The notes: generated by a model from the letters alone, not told the origin. A stretch of 64,000 bases of DNA from Sipunculus nudus (GCA_026874595.1 CM049314.1:3991318-4055317), one strand, 5' to 3'. Counted from the stretch's first letter, positions 12,040 through 25,129 are shown. Program-made: numbers and translations.

Positions 12040-13790
12040 GTCGACCAGCAATTTCCTATAGAGTAGAAAAATATGTTTGAAAATGTTGAATTTAATTAAG
12101 TTTTTATTTTAGCTTATATAAATTTTAAGTAAGGAGACCCCGCGAGGGTCCGATATAGGGCAACCGATATGCGTATCCCGTTTGTCATTTGAGAAACATG
12201 TATATTGAGTTTTTAATCAAAATGAAGGGGTCTAAATTAAGGCACCCTAACAGTCCAGGAATTTCCTATAAGATCCAATGAAATGTTTGAAAATGTAGAA
12301 GTCTCACTTGATTTTATTTTAACCTAGGAGTTTCCAATGAGGCACAAGAAAAAGCTCGAAAACAATTAGTTCACGTGTTTTACGAAATGTGATTATCTAG
12401 TTTCTAATAGTGAGTGACCAAAGGGGGACAGTCCCGTCAGGAGTTTCCTATATGAAGAACACAAGAAAATACTTGAAAATCTCTTTGGCTTTTATGTCAA
12501 CTTGCATTTATATAGCTGTCATCAGAACGACTCAAAGGAACGCGGCTAAATGCTTGTTAAACCGCTATCCCATATAGCCTACGGTGACAGTACGGTGAGT
12601 ATAATCACCATTTTTAGCTATATTCGCACGGACCCGCAAGATACCCATACGCTTTTCAGGGGCGCCGTTTCAATTTTTACTCGCCGTACGGGCGCCGTGG
12701 TGCTGAGCTGGCTGTGCTCCATTCTCCCGGTGTTTCCACTCACCGTAAGTAGGTAGAAAGGCCGTAGACAGCCCGTACGGTCGCCCGTACAATTTCCAAG
12801 TTAATTTTCCCGAAGAAAATAGTACGGTCGCCTTGCGGTATCAGCCGTTGCCCTACGGGCACCGTGATATACGAAGAGTCGAATGGCTGCTGTGCGGGGT
12901 CCGCATGGATCCCTTGCGATGCCAATTTTGCTCGTGCAGTGTCCCCACGGTGCCCTGAATCTTAGCTGTCGGATATATAAATACAGCCACATCGGCATAT
13001 ATTTCAAACACTGAAACTCTGTGCGCTAAAGCCAACTTCTCTGAACGAGTCAAGTGTTTTATTGAACCTTGAATATATAATTTAACATTGATTTGAATAT
13101 GAACAGCGCTCAGATTTGGTATTACAACAAATATAATTGCAATAGATGATTCCTTATAATTATATTTGTAGTAAAAGTTAATTATGAAAAATCGAATCGA
13201 GTTACATAAGAAACACGTTGACTGTAACATACCGGAAAGTAATATTGGTCTCTATCCTGTTTTGCCGTTTCTTATTCTTCTTCTGCTTAATATTCAACAG
13301 ATGACTGATGTTTAAAAATCAGCTCTATAAAAAGCAGGAAATAACCTTACTGTGTCCGCACTTGCATCATGTATAGAAACCGTACGGTCACCTTACCAAT
13401 CAAGATCCGGATGTTACCATACGGTCGCCGTAGATTGTGTGAGTGCAAACAACGTGTGATTTTTCGGTAACCGTACGGTCTCGAAAACTCACGGCAAGCC
13501 GCCTATAGTTGAAAAAATGGCACGACCCTGGTGTATATATGTGAGCTAGCAATAAATCGGAACTTTTTTTTTTGGTGTTAGCTTAAATATAGATTTTAAT
13601 CGGAAATGATCGGAAGGGACTCAGACCCAGGAGTTTCCAAGGGCACAATAACAGGCCTGACGATTAAGTTTCCAATTTAAGTCTCACATTTGTCTTAAAT
13701 TGCATTAGCTTTGTTTACAAAAGTTTTAACCCGTCAGGTCCAAAGGGCCTGGATGGGCCAGGAGTTCTTAAGGCCCTTAAGAATGCATGG
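12040..13790. repeat. Degenerate dispersed and tandem repeat family
   Basis: Versions of CAGGAGTTTCCTATA recur at about 12046, 12258, 12329, 12438, 13629 and 13760. Several are preceded by C-rich text such as CAGTCC or GACCC and followed by AAAT(A/G)TTTGAAAATG or a similar phrase. Spacing among the first four is about 70-210 bp. The two outlying copies sit beyond the CCGTACGG-rich region at 12550-13520, which appears to split the array. Confidence 0.5.
12550..13520. mobile_element. CCGTACGG-rich foldback region
   Basis: The self-complementary core CCGTACGG and variants (CCATACGG, AGTACGGT, CCGTACGGG) recur near 12591, 12680, 12774, 12822, 12852, 13380, 13420 and 13470, concentrated in the two outer thirds. 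The outer ends share CTATAG- and ACTCACGG/ACGGTGAG-type text in opposite orientations. This resembles a non-autonomous DNA transposon with palindromic subterminal repeats. The middle is AT-rich with no gene. Exact ends and a target duplication were not found. Confidence 0.35.
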
Positions 13791-13799
13791 AAATGTAGA

Positions 13800-16700
13800 A
13801 ATATACGGGGAGTTGGGGCACAGTAATGACGGTACAAAAGGATGAATTATTATTTATTTGCATTCATTTTACATGGTCCGGAGGGGTATTGAAAGCGTAC
13901 ACTTTCCTTTCGTTTGTTTTCATTTTATGGTACTCATTTATTCTGTTTAAAGTCTAGATCAGGTATAAATATAGGGAAGTTACTTTTATTAAGTGTTCGT
14001 AAATATAATTATTCAAGGAACCAAATTTATTTATTGATTCATGCGGAACATAAAACGATTCAGTGGAGAGGCCTCTTTCATTTTTTTTAATTTATCAGGG
14101 TGCCTTTATTTGTGAGTGGTGGGGGGGGGGGGGGGAGTCGCTTTCATTTTGTATATAAATCCCGGGCTCCCTATAAATGCATGTTATATATATCTTATCG
14201 ATTATCAACTTATCAGGTACCCATCTAGCTTCTCATTATTGTGAAAGACCAGGTATGGATACAGAATCACATCAGTCATCGATACAGCTTCCACTGCTGT
14301 TCTAACACCTAAAAACGTTTATAACATCCGTAAAACTTTATGGTTATTATAACGAAGAAAAAGGAGGTGCCCCGAAACCTTTTGTACCGCCTCGAAATAT
14401 TTATTTCGGAGGCCGCCCTACTTGATATCATTCAGAGCCGTTAACATAATATTAAAAAAAAACTGAATGAATATATCTGCTCAAACATTTATGAGTTTTA
14501 ATTCATTTTTAATAATTTAAACGAAAAGTCACATTTCCGATCGTCAGTGACCGTCATCCCTGACGCGAAGTAGGCCTAACTGTATGCATGTAGGCAAAAA
14601 CCAGTAGAAACTGTAGCTGTGTTATTTGAAACAATTTAACATCCGATGGGGGGGGGGGGCGGGGGGTTGGTGGTGTACCCTCAGACTTTTTTGCGGTTGT
14701 GAGCCCCCCTATGCTAAAATCCTGCGCACGCCCTTGTGTGTGATTGTGATATACGGTTATACTGTTCAATACTGTATAATTTTATTGATTTAGTTGGTTA
14801 TGATGTTGAGATTGTTTTAAGAATAAATTACAATTATTTGTTAACAAAAAACCAATGACTTCTTTATTTATTCCCCTAGACATTTCACGCTGCCTACTGT
14901 TACAGAATCTATTTTTTATCTCCGTAACAAAATCTATGCTCGTCACGACTACGTTATCTGTTGTTATTAGGTTCCGTAACAAGATATTATGAATTTTATA
15001 ATGTTATCATTATAAGTATTGTGAAATAATTTTACAATTATAAATGGCATCCAGGTTGAGTTTTCACAAGTTGTCAGTGGCGAGACTACAATGTCAGCTG
15101 ACAGCTTTAACTAGGTATATCAGTTAAAATTTCAAAATATAGATTTTCAGATAAGAAATACACTGCAAGATTGGTTCTTGCTTCAGGATCAATACAGTTC
15201 TTAAATCCACAAGATAGGACCACTCACTGATGGTACAGGTGCTCTATTATGTGACACGGGCGTGACTCGTGTTGTTGTTACATTTTATGTTAATCCGTAC
15301 TGGTTGAATTCTCGTTGTCATGTGAGCCTTGGATTTTCACGCCTTCGTGGGTCACGTGATTAGCCTGGTATGTGTGGATACACAGCGATGTCTTTCTAGA
15401 GAACTCCTGAAATGCGTGTTTACTGTGGAGTACGGTCCTTTGTAGACTGTTCGAGACTTGGAAAATTCCCGGTTTTGCGTGTGAAGGTATATAAAGGAGC
15501 TGTTGTCGGAGCCAGAGGGCAGATAGCAGAGCACATACCAGCGGACGCAGAAGCGTGTATCAGATTCTAAGACCTTATCCGACGAATGCGGCAATTATAC
15601 ATTTTCATCCCGGATTTTATATATTTGGACTTCAGTTTACTTTCAGTGCTGTTGCAAGAACTTTCCACAGGACTGTCATTCTCCGAGAGTTTACATTTAA
15701 AGACTTATCGTGGTGACTGTATTGGTATTCAGGTACTGTACCGTTATCTTTCTGAGTGATTTTCACAAATCACAGAAATGCGCTAGGTATGTCGGGCCCA
15801 TCTTTCCATGAAATCCTATGACTGTCATAAACAATACATTCGTTGGTTGAGCGATAATTATTTCAGTGTAATAAATCAACATGTTCCAATTACAGAAAAT
15901 TGAGATGTATTCAATGTTAGAGTAAAATAAAATAATTACCAGTCATTTGTGCGATCACGACTAGACGCCTGAGACGGTTCATGGGATTCTGTGTTAACAC
16001 GGCTGTCACTGTCAATGGCTCAAATCGAAATGGTCCAATATCACAAGGATTTTCAAATTCTGCAACACTACAATCACTTTCTGACATACTTCCGAATTAA
16101 CTTTACCTTAACCATAGTCGATGGTCGCTTGGTTGTCACTTGACGTTTTGGAAGTTTCATCCGATTGTTTACTTTGGACCACCGCCATGATGCTGGTGTG
16201 AGACGACTGCCACACGTGACATCACGGATTTCCCCCTGGGCTCTCGGCAGTTTCCGGAGTGTATTCGGCGAGTCAGTTTCAAAATGTCGCATAAATTGAT
16301 TAATTTGCTAGATTAATGTTAAATGGACCATAACATCATGTTTTGATACATAGAAAACGGGCGTATGGCATTAATCGACCTCCGTGCTGAGACTTGGCAA
16401 AAAAGCAATGACGAATCTTTCATCTGGACTACCCTGATGGACCTAGCCGTAACATTTCATTTACTCTTAAGTTAATGAAAATCTAAACCATACTAAATGA
16501 CATCCGAGCCGGAACACCTTGCCACAGACTGTAGTGCTACATATTTCCCCTTGACTAATAACACATTAATAATGTTTTCACTTCATCGCGTCCTCAGATA
16601 ATATATAACATATCAAAAGACGTAATGATAATCTTCTGCATCCGGTTACTCTACTTATCGAACGACAGTTGCACCATAATGACTGTCAACCATGTATTCC

Positions 16701-17700
16701 TGCAGCCTGTGAGGTCCCCAGATTTAATTTTTTTTGTCTGACCAGACTACGATCAAGCATTTACGTTCGATTATGGATTAATTTATCTCCCTTGGCTAAA
16801 ACTCACGGTTGATGTTCTGCAGAACGATGCACCGAAACCTTGAGCCGGATGCATCGTATCGGATTACAAACGGTTATTTGAAATCTTGCAATAAAATATA
16901 GAGATATTTATGTGATTCTCTTGGGGCCCTGTCCAGACCAATTGGCTGAGCTGCCCTTTACACGTGACATCGGCTAGCAGAACTCATTAAAAGTAAAGCT
17001 GAACTCAATGGATCTCAATTTAGGCCCAAAACTTTACTTTTGCATCGAACTGGATAGCACCCTCACCTACAAAAGCCATCTGGCAAAACTGAAATCGAAG
17101 CTTTTTTTCAGTCATGGCCATTACTCTGCTGTCTGATGCATAGTTGGGCATAACGTTTTTAAACCCGTGGACTAGAATGTCACTTCTTGTAGGAATGACA
17201 CTCATCTCTGGCTGTATCCGATGCACTCAACAGAATCAACTACCATTCTTGTCATTCATGCATTCGTGTGTAATACAGAGGAACATCCGAAATGCATACT
17301 TGTTTCCGTTTGCAACTCGACTGTTATTTCCTATTGTCTCTCCAGTAATTCCCGAGAGTGCACAACCCAGCTATACATGGACCAGGAAAATCTCACGGCT
17401 CCTCAGCCAACATTCCAACGCACGATCTCAAGGTTTAGTCCTCTGTGATCTGCCCTTGGGAGACTGTGGCTGGTGTTGTATTCTATTGTAGCCGATTACC
17501 ATACATGATTTTGCAGTGAGAGCCTTTAATGCTTAAATATGACATAACACAGAGTTCTATCAGGGTTACGTTGTGCAGGGCACAAATCGTAACAAATAGA
17601 CCTGGTATGTGTTAGCTTAATATGGAGACATATCTGTAAACCCAAATTTATGTCACTGACCTATATTTTATTGCTATTGTCCTTAGCAGCGTTTCTGTCT
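13800..17700. other. Stretch without recognisable genes
   Basis: G-runs lie at 14121-14135 and 14648-14659. A TATA-like TATATAAAGG occurs near 15487, followed by GC-richer sequence, but no coding region follows it. Short frames, such as 17144-17491, show no recognisable motif. Confidence 0.4.
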
Positions 17701-17739
17701 CAGCTCAACCTCTTGGTCCTAAGTTCAAAAAGAAAAATT

Positions 17740-17870
17740 GTAAGAAACCAAAAAAAATTAGGAGGCAAAAAAAAATATCTCTCGAGATCTCCAGATAAAA
17801 TGTCACACTTGTACGAACCATTCGAAGCTGAATTGATGTAAAGCAAAGGAACGTTAAGGGGACAGTATAC
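17740..17870 (-). repeat. Inverted partner of the T-rich repeat
   Basis: A-runs separated by TTAGGAGGC, followed by CTCGAGATCT, are the reverse complement of the pattern at 19026-19250 (GCTTCCTAA between T-runs, then GAGATCTCGAG). The two lie in opposite orientation about 1.2 kb apart and probably belong to one repeat family. Confidence 0.45.
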
Positions 17871-19025
17871 GTTCAGAGTGCTAACTGTTGCAATTATAAA
17901 ACAAAGACCATGTATACTGTGTTTAACTGAACGGTAATACGATATAATTTATTTAAAATCAATCAAGTTTGTATATGTCCTAAGATAAGGCGAGTTGAAG
18001 AAAATTTCGATATAAATTCAATATTTAATTATTCATATCCGTATGGAAGATGTCAAAGCCTAAAGAAACTGATACATTCTACCTGAACGGCAGATTCGGA
18101 GCCATGGCTGTTAAATCACTCAAATAGAAATGTTGAGGTCTGCATGCATGCATTGTGGGTACCTTATTATTTTAAAAATACAAACAAAGATGAGCTTCTT
18201 ATAGGAACACACTTTTTGTACAAATTCTTTCAGCTTTTGTTTTTATTGAAATGGTGTGTTGTTTTATGGAACATATATTAGACCATCATAAATTAAAATA
18301 TGCTTAAATGATTACTGTGTTTTCGGGTAGGTACGCGGGGGGGGGGGGGGGGGCGGTGCTTCATTCCCTAAGAAGCCCAAGTCTTGATCAACTAAAGCGA
18401 AAACTATAGCTCAGATTACCTTCAGTCAACCCATCTTCATAAATGTTTTATATTCAGAAATAAACGGTTTAAATATTTCGATCACCTCTCATCATGATTT
18501 TTCTTCAGCAAAATGCTCTGCTTTGGTCTTAAAGTTGCTATTCACCTGCCTTATTTATAGAGTCTTTTTAACACAGGCTAACTCTGCATATTCATATTAA
18601 AGAAGTAAAGGTAATCATAAACATAATCTAGGTAAACATAATCTATTAAACCTTTCATAAAATGAGCCAATCCCATGGGTAAAGGTGGTGTCTTTGTCTA
18701 TATCCACGTGTTTTTATAACATGGGTCGGCGGGGGGCGGGAGGGGCGGGGCGGGTGGTTGAGGGTGCAAAAATTGCCACCGATCGTAATAGAAAGACGTC
18801 CGGCAGAAACATCTGGCTTCAATTCAGAGAGTACAGAGTTCTGAATATGACAAATACTGCATTGCTTCACATGCTCTAACGAATATCAACTAGTGATCTT
18901 TCAATAACTCGTTTACACGTTTTTATCTGTATGTTAACACTTGCTCAAGTGCCTTGTGTACAAGTAGGTTGTAGATAAAATGTTTATAAGTCAAAGTGGC
19001 GTTATAAGACTCATTCCCAGCAAGG

Positions 19026-19250
19026 GTTACCTTAATTTTTTTTTCTTTCTAAATTTTTTTTCTGCTTTCTAAAATTTTTTTTTTTGCTTCTTACTTTTTG
19101 TTTTGCTTCCTACAAATTTCTTTAGCTCTCTAAATTTTTTTTTGCTTCCTAATTTTTTTTTTTTGCTTCCTAAAATTTTATTTTTTGCTTCATATTTTTT
19201 TTTTTTTTTTTTTTGCGAAATTCTATGTCGAGATCTCGAGATGGATATAT
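19026..19250 (+). repeat. T-rich minisatellite with GCTTCCTAA units
   Basis: Roughly eight imperfect units consist of a T-run followed by GCTTCCTAAA or GCTTTCTAAA, about 20-30 bp each. They end in the palindrome GAGATCTCGAGA at about 19230. Unit length varies with the T-run. Confidence 0.7.
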
Positions 19251-19259
19251 TTTTTTCTG

Positions 19260-21520
19260 TGCCCTAAATCAGTCACTGTATACATTGGTCTATATATTGA
19301 TGATTAAAATTAGACCTTTAAAACATGCCGTTAAGAGTACAAGCATACTGTAGAAACATGGATTTTTCAGATAAATTTACATATTTCTAAGAGTTCTGTT
19401 AAGTCCCTGAAACATTAATATGTTTGCTAGTTGCAGCTACATGGAAGGTTGCTACTTCAAGGAGTGTCCTGTTTCCTACACAGATACATGACGCTCCATG
19501 ATTCGGGACTTTAGTTAAACGACCAGGACCGCAAATTATTGTGAAGGTGCAAGTCACTCGCACTAGGTTATAGCGTTCATATCAATACATTCAAGGAGAT
19601 GAGAGACGGTCCACTTCCCACTTGTGACAGGTGTCAGTGGTTATACAACACTGTGCACCTTGATTGGTCTTCAGACCGATTTGATTTATTGATCTCATGA
19701 TATACATAGTACTGCTTTGCAAAACATGGCGGGTAGGCTCGCGCCATTAACATGATTGGTCAACAATAAATGTGATTAGCACTATATTTATCATTAACAT
19801 ACATAAGACTGAGTGCGGTAAACCAATATCACTGAGCGGCCTGACTCCCGTGAATGAACAACAGAGCCAGTTAAGACCGAAGAGGTGATCTTGACTGTAA
19901 GTCTGCCAATTATGATATTTCCCCTGAATTAAATTCTTTCCCATTAAATTTGATTATTGGTGTAAAAGCCTGACAGACTTTTGCCCTACCTATATTTTGT
20001 GGGTCAGAGGAAAAATACTTTAATTTGCATATATATCTGTTAAGGCTGTTTTAAAGACATGCTAATTCGGCTGTACATAGACAATTAACTAGTTCGTATT
20101 ACTGTTTTTTAATACAATTATGTGAGATGTTTATAATAATTTTATCATTGCTGCGTTGGTTTTTAACTAAAATTACGTTTCACCAGAAAGTATAAATATT
20201 TGCTGTGAAAATCTAATAAAAAAATCAACGTTAACTGTATCTTTTTATAGATTTGAGATATTTTCATGAAACCCGAGTATAGTAAAGGTGTTATGATATG
20301 TGCGAGAGGCAAAATATATAACACCTTTGAAACAACTTTAAGCCAGTATTGTTGAACAGATATGTCAAGTTTCATTTCTTGTCTTAGACGCCGAGGTGTT
20401 AGCCATGTTTGGATTTTATCTACCCATGACACCTCCATTCGTGCACAGCACACCTCTTAAAGGTTCTTTAAAATATAATCAGGTGTAAAAATGGCATTGA
20501 TCGTTTTGCCACTAATCGGGGTAACATTCTTAAGGAGTATCAAACAAAACATATCTATCCCATGATACTAAGAGCAGAAATGAGAGATACATCCTTCTGT
20601 GCGTTGTCTAATTGTTCCCGTTTAAGCTGCAAAGTTTCAAAATTCACGCGACATACATTCGTTTCAGTGAAAGCATGTTCCGTGCCACCGAAAACAATGA
20701 ATTTTACCTCATCAGCATGTAAACTGGCAAACTTATTAGCGTTTGACATGCAACATAGGAAGACTACCACTTTTGTTACAGAATGCTAGTCAAATGGTGT
20801 TCAAGTAGAAAACTTGACTTTTTCAGTATATAATGAAGGTGACCGTGTTATAAACATTTTGACAATGTCTCACTTTTTCTCATTTGTGACTTAGCCGAAC
20901 AAGATTGCATTTTCCTAATTACTGAGTCTATTTTTCTAACGCCTCTTAAGTTGCAGATAGGAAATTAGACCTGCCCAGCACAACGTCCGACATTTATGTC
21001 AAACACTTTCAAAAGAAAACTAAAGATTTCATCTTGAAGATGATTGCAAGTAACGAAGTTCAGTGTTGCAAGTGTAATTACGTCCAAACACAAGGAATAA
21101 ATATATAACAGATTCACGGGAGCGAAAGTGTCAAGAGCAAAAATATAAAAGCCATTTGTGTATCGTGGTTCAAACAAAAATATTTTTCTGGTAACTCCTC
21201 TTGATTTGGAGGGTAAAAAGCAAATAAATTAGAAAATACAGAAAAAAATAGAAAGGGATAGTGTAGGAATAGGGAAATACAAACTAAGGTTTGTTCCTAA
21301 GGTCAGTACATTGTTTACATTCACCGGCCAAATATTGAATGGAAAAGATTTAATACAGCTGAAGTATTGGTTAACAGATCTGATCTCGGCAACCAACAAG
21401 TCCGAACCTCATGGTACCATACCAAACGATGCCTGGTTCCATTTGATAACTGCTCCTAGGTGATAATCTGTATATAAATATTGAAAGCAATCATTTTTAT
21501 CAGCTTAATAAATACACTCG
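19260..21520. other. Stretch without recognisable genes
   Basis: Only short frames without family resemblance are present. I see no splice-bounded exon, RNA gene or clear repeat. Confidence 0.4.
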
Positions 21521-21521
21521 T

Positions 21522-21527
21522 TATATA

Positions 21528-21582
<55 letters not shown>

Positions 21583-21601
21583 CATATATATATATATATA
21601 A
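21522..21601. repeat. (TA)n microsatellite left of the Penelope-like element
   Basis: An almost uninterrupted TA run with two small interruptions. It lies about 35 bp outside the start of the left inverted arm. A second TA run abuts the right arm at 24603. Confidence 0.9.
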
Positions 21602-21809
21602 CATTTCTAAATTCTCCGGGTGCTGGCTTAAGACAGTCAATGAACATAAAAGGAAGAAAGACATCAATACCAACATTTCAAACAATCATATTATTTGGAT
21701 AACATGTACAGATTGTTGCTAAATTTAAGCTACCCCTGTAGCCTTCGTCAGAGCGAGTGAATTACTGTAAACAAAGCTGATAGTGTGACCCTTCGCTAGG
21801 TCAGCTATA

Positions 21810-22281
21810 GGACACGTGGCTGTATTTATTTTCCCTATATAACATCTATAAAACCCCTCAGGTTTAGGCCTCTTTTAAATAATATTTAAAATAAATTTTG
21901 ATATTAAATTTTTTTTTTACCTGAGAATTTGTTATTTCTTCAGTCAAACTAGACCAAGAAAAAGGGGGCTTGTGTATCTCATTTTTTAACCATCCTGGCC
22001 CAAATGCAATGAAGCCCAAAATACCCCAACAAGCAGTCCCAAACAAGCATTTGGACAACAACTATTTGATTGGCCACAGATTAAAAAAAAAAAATTGACC
22101 AAAACTGTCAATTTTATTGGAAATTATGCTTAACATACTTAAAAATCAAACGATGGGGTGTTTTTGATGCTCCAGCACATGATGGCTAGAGCCAACCAAA
22201 GAAAGCCAGACCATTTACTACTCTCCTTCAGGTTCAGGGCTTGGTGACCCCAAGTCATGTAAACAAATAGGACCACGTGAC
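21810..22281. mobile_element. Nested ~470 bp MITE-like insertion
   Basis: The left arm of the Penelope-like element is longer than the right by this segment. CTATA occurs at both borders (21805-21809 and 22282-22286) and once at the matching uninterrupted place in the right arm. The ends are short inverted repeats: GGACACGTGG on the left and, reverse-complemented, GGTCACGTGG on the right (9 of 10). No transposase is present. Superfamily is not assigned. The left arm also lacks about 17 bp beside the insertion compared with the right arm. Confidence 0.65.
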
Positions 22282-22377
22282 CTATACCCATTAATCTGTC
22301 TGATGTCTTGTCAGGACTGGCCTGTGTATATCCAAATAAAAAAAAAGGGCTGCTGGAGTGTCAAAGACAGGGAGGGG

Positions 22378-23990
22378 TTAGTTTTGAGGGGAAAAGTATG
22401 TGCTGAGTGCCGGGCATTTACAGGGAAAAGCCAAGTCCTTGTTTAATCCTTTTATGTGCGTACGTAGGGTATAAATGTGCTTTTGTTCGGATGTGAATCT
22501 GCCTTTGCTGTAGGGAAGGTTGCCTTTAAGGATGGTGCATGTTAAATCTCGGAGAGAATGTTCGGATTTGTTGAAATGTGCGGCCACGGGGAATCCAGGA
22601 GTGTCGTCGCGGATGTTTTCTTTTGTGGTTGTTCATTCTGAGCCTGAATTTGGTGCAGTTTCCCTTATATAATTTCCCTCCCCATTGGGGCATTTTTTAC
22701 AAGTAATAAAGTAAATGACATTTGAGGAATTGCAAGAATAAGGGCCTGGTCTGAGGGTTATGTTAAATTCTTGGGACTGAAATGTGGGTTTGGTGTTTAA
22801 AATATAGCAAATCTCACAGCGGCGGTCACCGCATTTGACATTCCCTGACGGGCTGTTATGTTTGTGTAGTTTCGAGTGCACAAGCATGGGTTTGACGTTG
22901 GGAGGTTGTCTGTAAGCGGCAACGGGAGGCGTGGAGAAAAGAGAATCTGTAGCTGGATTTGAATTAAAGTTATTCCAGCATATTTGTATATTTTTGTTGA
23001 TAGAGATGATGGCCGGGTGAAATTCATGGATTATGGGTATGCGTGAATTTATGTCTTTTTCTTTGTAACTGAGGAGGCTGTTTCGTTTAATATTACAAAC
23101 TTTTTTTACAAAATTTTGTAGAATTAACTTGAAAGGGTACCCTTTAATGGGGAAATGTTTGGCTAATTCAAGTGCTTTGCATTTAAAATCTGAATCATTT
23201 AAGCATATGAGTCTGTAGCGCAGCATCCGTGCAAATACAATCCCTCGTATGAGGTGTTGTGGGTGGAAGCTTCTGTAGTGGAGATAGCTGTGACGGTCAG
23301 TTGGTTTATGATAAATGCTGGTAGTCAAATGTCCTTCAGTGATGGCAGCTGACACATCAAGAAATGGGATTCGTGTGGGTGAGGAGTCGATTGTGAATTT
23401 GATATGAGGGTTGACATTATTCGCTAGTGCAAAAAATGTTCTAGAGATTCTGGACCGTGTTGCCATACAATAAATATGTCATCAATGTAACGCATATACG
23501 CAAAAGGCTTTGATGGGCTGTCGGACAGCAGTTTCCGTTATAAATCCCACATAAATATACTGGCATAAGCGGGTGCGATTTTGGTTCCCATTGCCGTACC
23601 TTGGGTCTGGACATAGCACTTATCATTGAACTCCATTAAGTTATGGGTGAGAATAAACTGAATAAGGGTTGTAGTATCGCTGATTACTTGAGGAAGACAC
23701 CCATTAACTGACATGAAATTGCGACAGGCTTCTATTCCCCCAGTGTGAGGAATGTTACTTTACAGTCCAGTGACATCCATACTGACTAGCAAAATGTTAG
23801 GGGTTATTGTTGCTATGTCCGACAGTTTATTGAGAAAATCCGTGGTGTCCTTTATGTAGCTTGGTATATGCTGGAGAAGTGGCTGCAGAATCGAATCTAC
23901 ATGGCCAGACATGTTTTCAGTCAGGGTTCCTATGGATCGGGGAAGCAATGGGACGGAGAGGCGGTAGTATAGTTGTTTTGCGATATGATA
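22378..23990 (-). pseudogene. Penelope-like reverse transcriptase with GIY-YIG endonuclease, broken
   Basis: Read on the minus strand, the order is SYIKDTTDFLNKL, PNILLVSMDVTGL (motif A Asp), QGTAMGTKIAP, the catalytic MRYIDDIF (YIDD at 23478-23489), PFLDVSAAI and HKPTDRHSYLHYR. A Cys-containing linker (CGDRRCEIC) follows, then NVIYFITCKKCPNGEGNYI, which fits the GIY-YIG endonuclease of Penelope-like elements. The protein would copy element RNA at a nick made by its own endonuclease. Lesions: a stop directly after DVTGL where LYTNIPH-type sequence is expected; a stop after FMWDL; a frameshift at the T6 run near 23440; and a stop or shift after NSGSE near 22640. The N-terminal part is missing. 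Confidence 0.85.
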
Positions 23991-24001
23991 TACATATGCT
24001 C

Positions 24002-24320
24002 CAATGCCCCAATGGGGAGGGAAATTATATGGGAGAAACCGGCACCAAATTCAGGTCAGAATGAACAACCACAAAAAAAAAACATCCGCGACAACACTCC
24101 CGGATTCCCCGTGGCCGTACATTTCAACAAATCCGACCATTCTCTCCGAGATTTAACATGCACCATCCTTAAAGGCAACCTTCCCTACAGCAAAGACAGA
24201 TTCACATCCGAACAAAAGCACATTTATACCCTACGTACGCACATAAAAGGATTAAACAAGGACTTGGCTTTTCTCTGTAAATACCCGGCACCCAGCACAT
24301 ACTTTTTCCCTCAAGACTAA
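24002..24320 (+). pseudogene. 3' fragment of a second Penelope-like copy
   Basis: This encodes the GIY-YIG C-terminal part in the opposite orientation to the main copy, ending near 24320. A peptide with HSLRDLTCTILKGNLPYSK and HIYTLRTHIKGLNKDLAF is nearly identical to that of 22378-22587 on the other strand. Frame breaks occur between the GETG-like start and this peptide. Confidence 0.8.
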
Positions 24321-24599
24321 CCCCTCCCCGTCTTTGACACCCCAGCAGCCCTGTTTATCTCATGGATATACACAGGCCAGTCCTGACAAGACATCAGACA
24401 GATTAATGGGTATAGCTGGCAAGCCAGCCCCGTTGACCTAGCGAAGGGTCACACTATTAGCTTTGTTTACAGTAATTCACTCGCTCTGACGAAGGCTACA
24501 GGGGTAGCTGAAAATTTAGCAACAATCTGTACATGTTATCCAAATAATATAATTGTTTGAAATACTGGTGTTGATGTCTCTTTTCTTTTTATGTCCATT

Positions 24600-24602
<3 letters not shown>

Positions 24603-24646
<44 letters not shown>
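24603..24646. repeat. (TA)n microsatellite right of the Penelope-like element
   Basis: The TA run begins directly where the right inverted arm ends. Confidence 0.9.
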
Positions 24647-24647
<1 letters not shown>

Positions 24648-25129
24648 CAGTGTATGTGTGGTCGATGACATATGAGTTATAACAGGAGATATATCATATG
24701 TCTCATGACTGAAAATTCAATACCACCGTAATACCAGACCGTACTTCATGTGTCATACTTATCTTAGATGAAAGAAACTTGCGCGAACATTAAAGCTATT
24801 CAACTGCCACTGCGGCTACATATCACTGTTCTTGGGGCATGTATTCATGTAATTAATCAACAAAACATCTTGACTTAAAAAACGAAAATGCCTACACATA
24901 ATTTGATCGCATGATCATTAGACAGATCACGTTTTTAATGTCTTCTTACGCATAGTCGGATGTTAATAAATAAATACGTTACCTGACGGCCTCCCTTATC
25001 AAATGGTAACAATTGTTCGACCCTGATCTATTTTAGTGTTGGTGTGTCGTCGTCGTCAGTGTCATTTCTAGTGAACGCTATAACGTTTGAACGACTCAAA
25101 ATATTTTCATTAAATTTGAAATTTAATTA

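Larger units (their letters stand above)
21636..24602. mobile_element. Penelope-like retroelement, inverted-copy arrangement
   Basis: A minus-strand copy (3' end left, truncated 5' end near 24000) is joined to a 3' fragment of a second copy in plus orientation (about 24002-24602). The outer ends are inverted repeats: 21636-21806 matches the reverse complement of about 24440-24602, including the shared core GTAATTCACTCGCTCTGACG near 24470. Both arms encode the same C-terminal peptide (HSLRDLTCTILKGNLPYSK). Such truncated, inverted joined copies are typical of Penelope-like elements. TA microsatellites flank both sides. All frames are broken, so it cannot move by itself. Confidence 0.85.

Noticed and set aside
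11008-15740. Possible relationship between 11.0-11.5 kb and 15.2-15.7 kb (shared GTACTGGTTGAA and TTCTC(T/C)GAGA)
   Set aside because: The shared words are short and other landmarks occur in different order, so I could not support a solo-LTR or promoter duplication.
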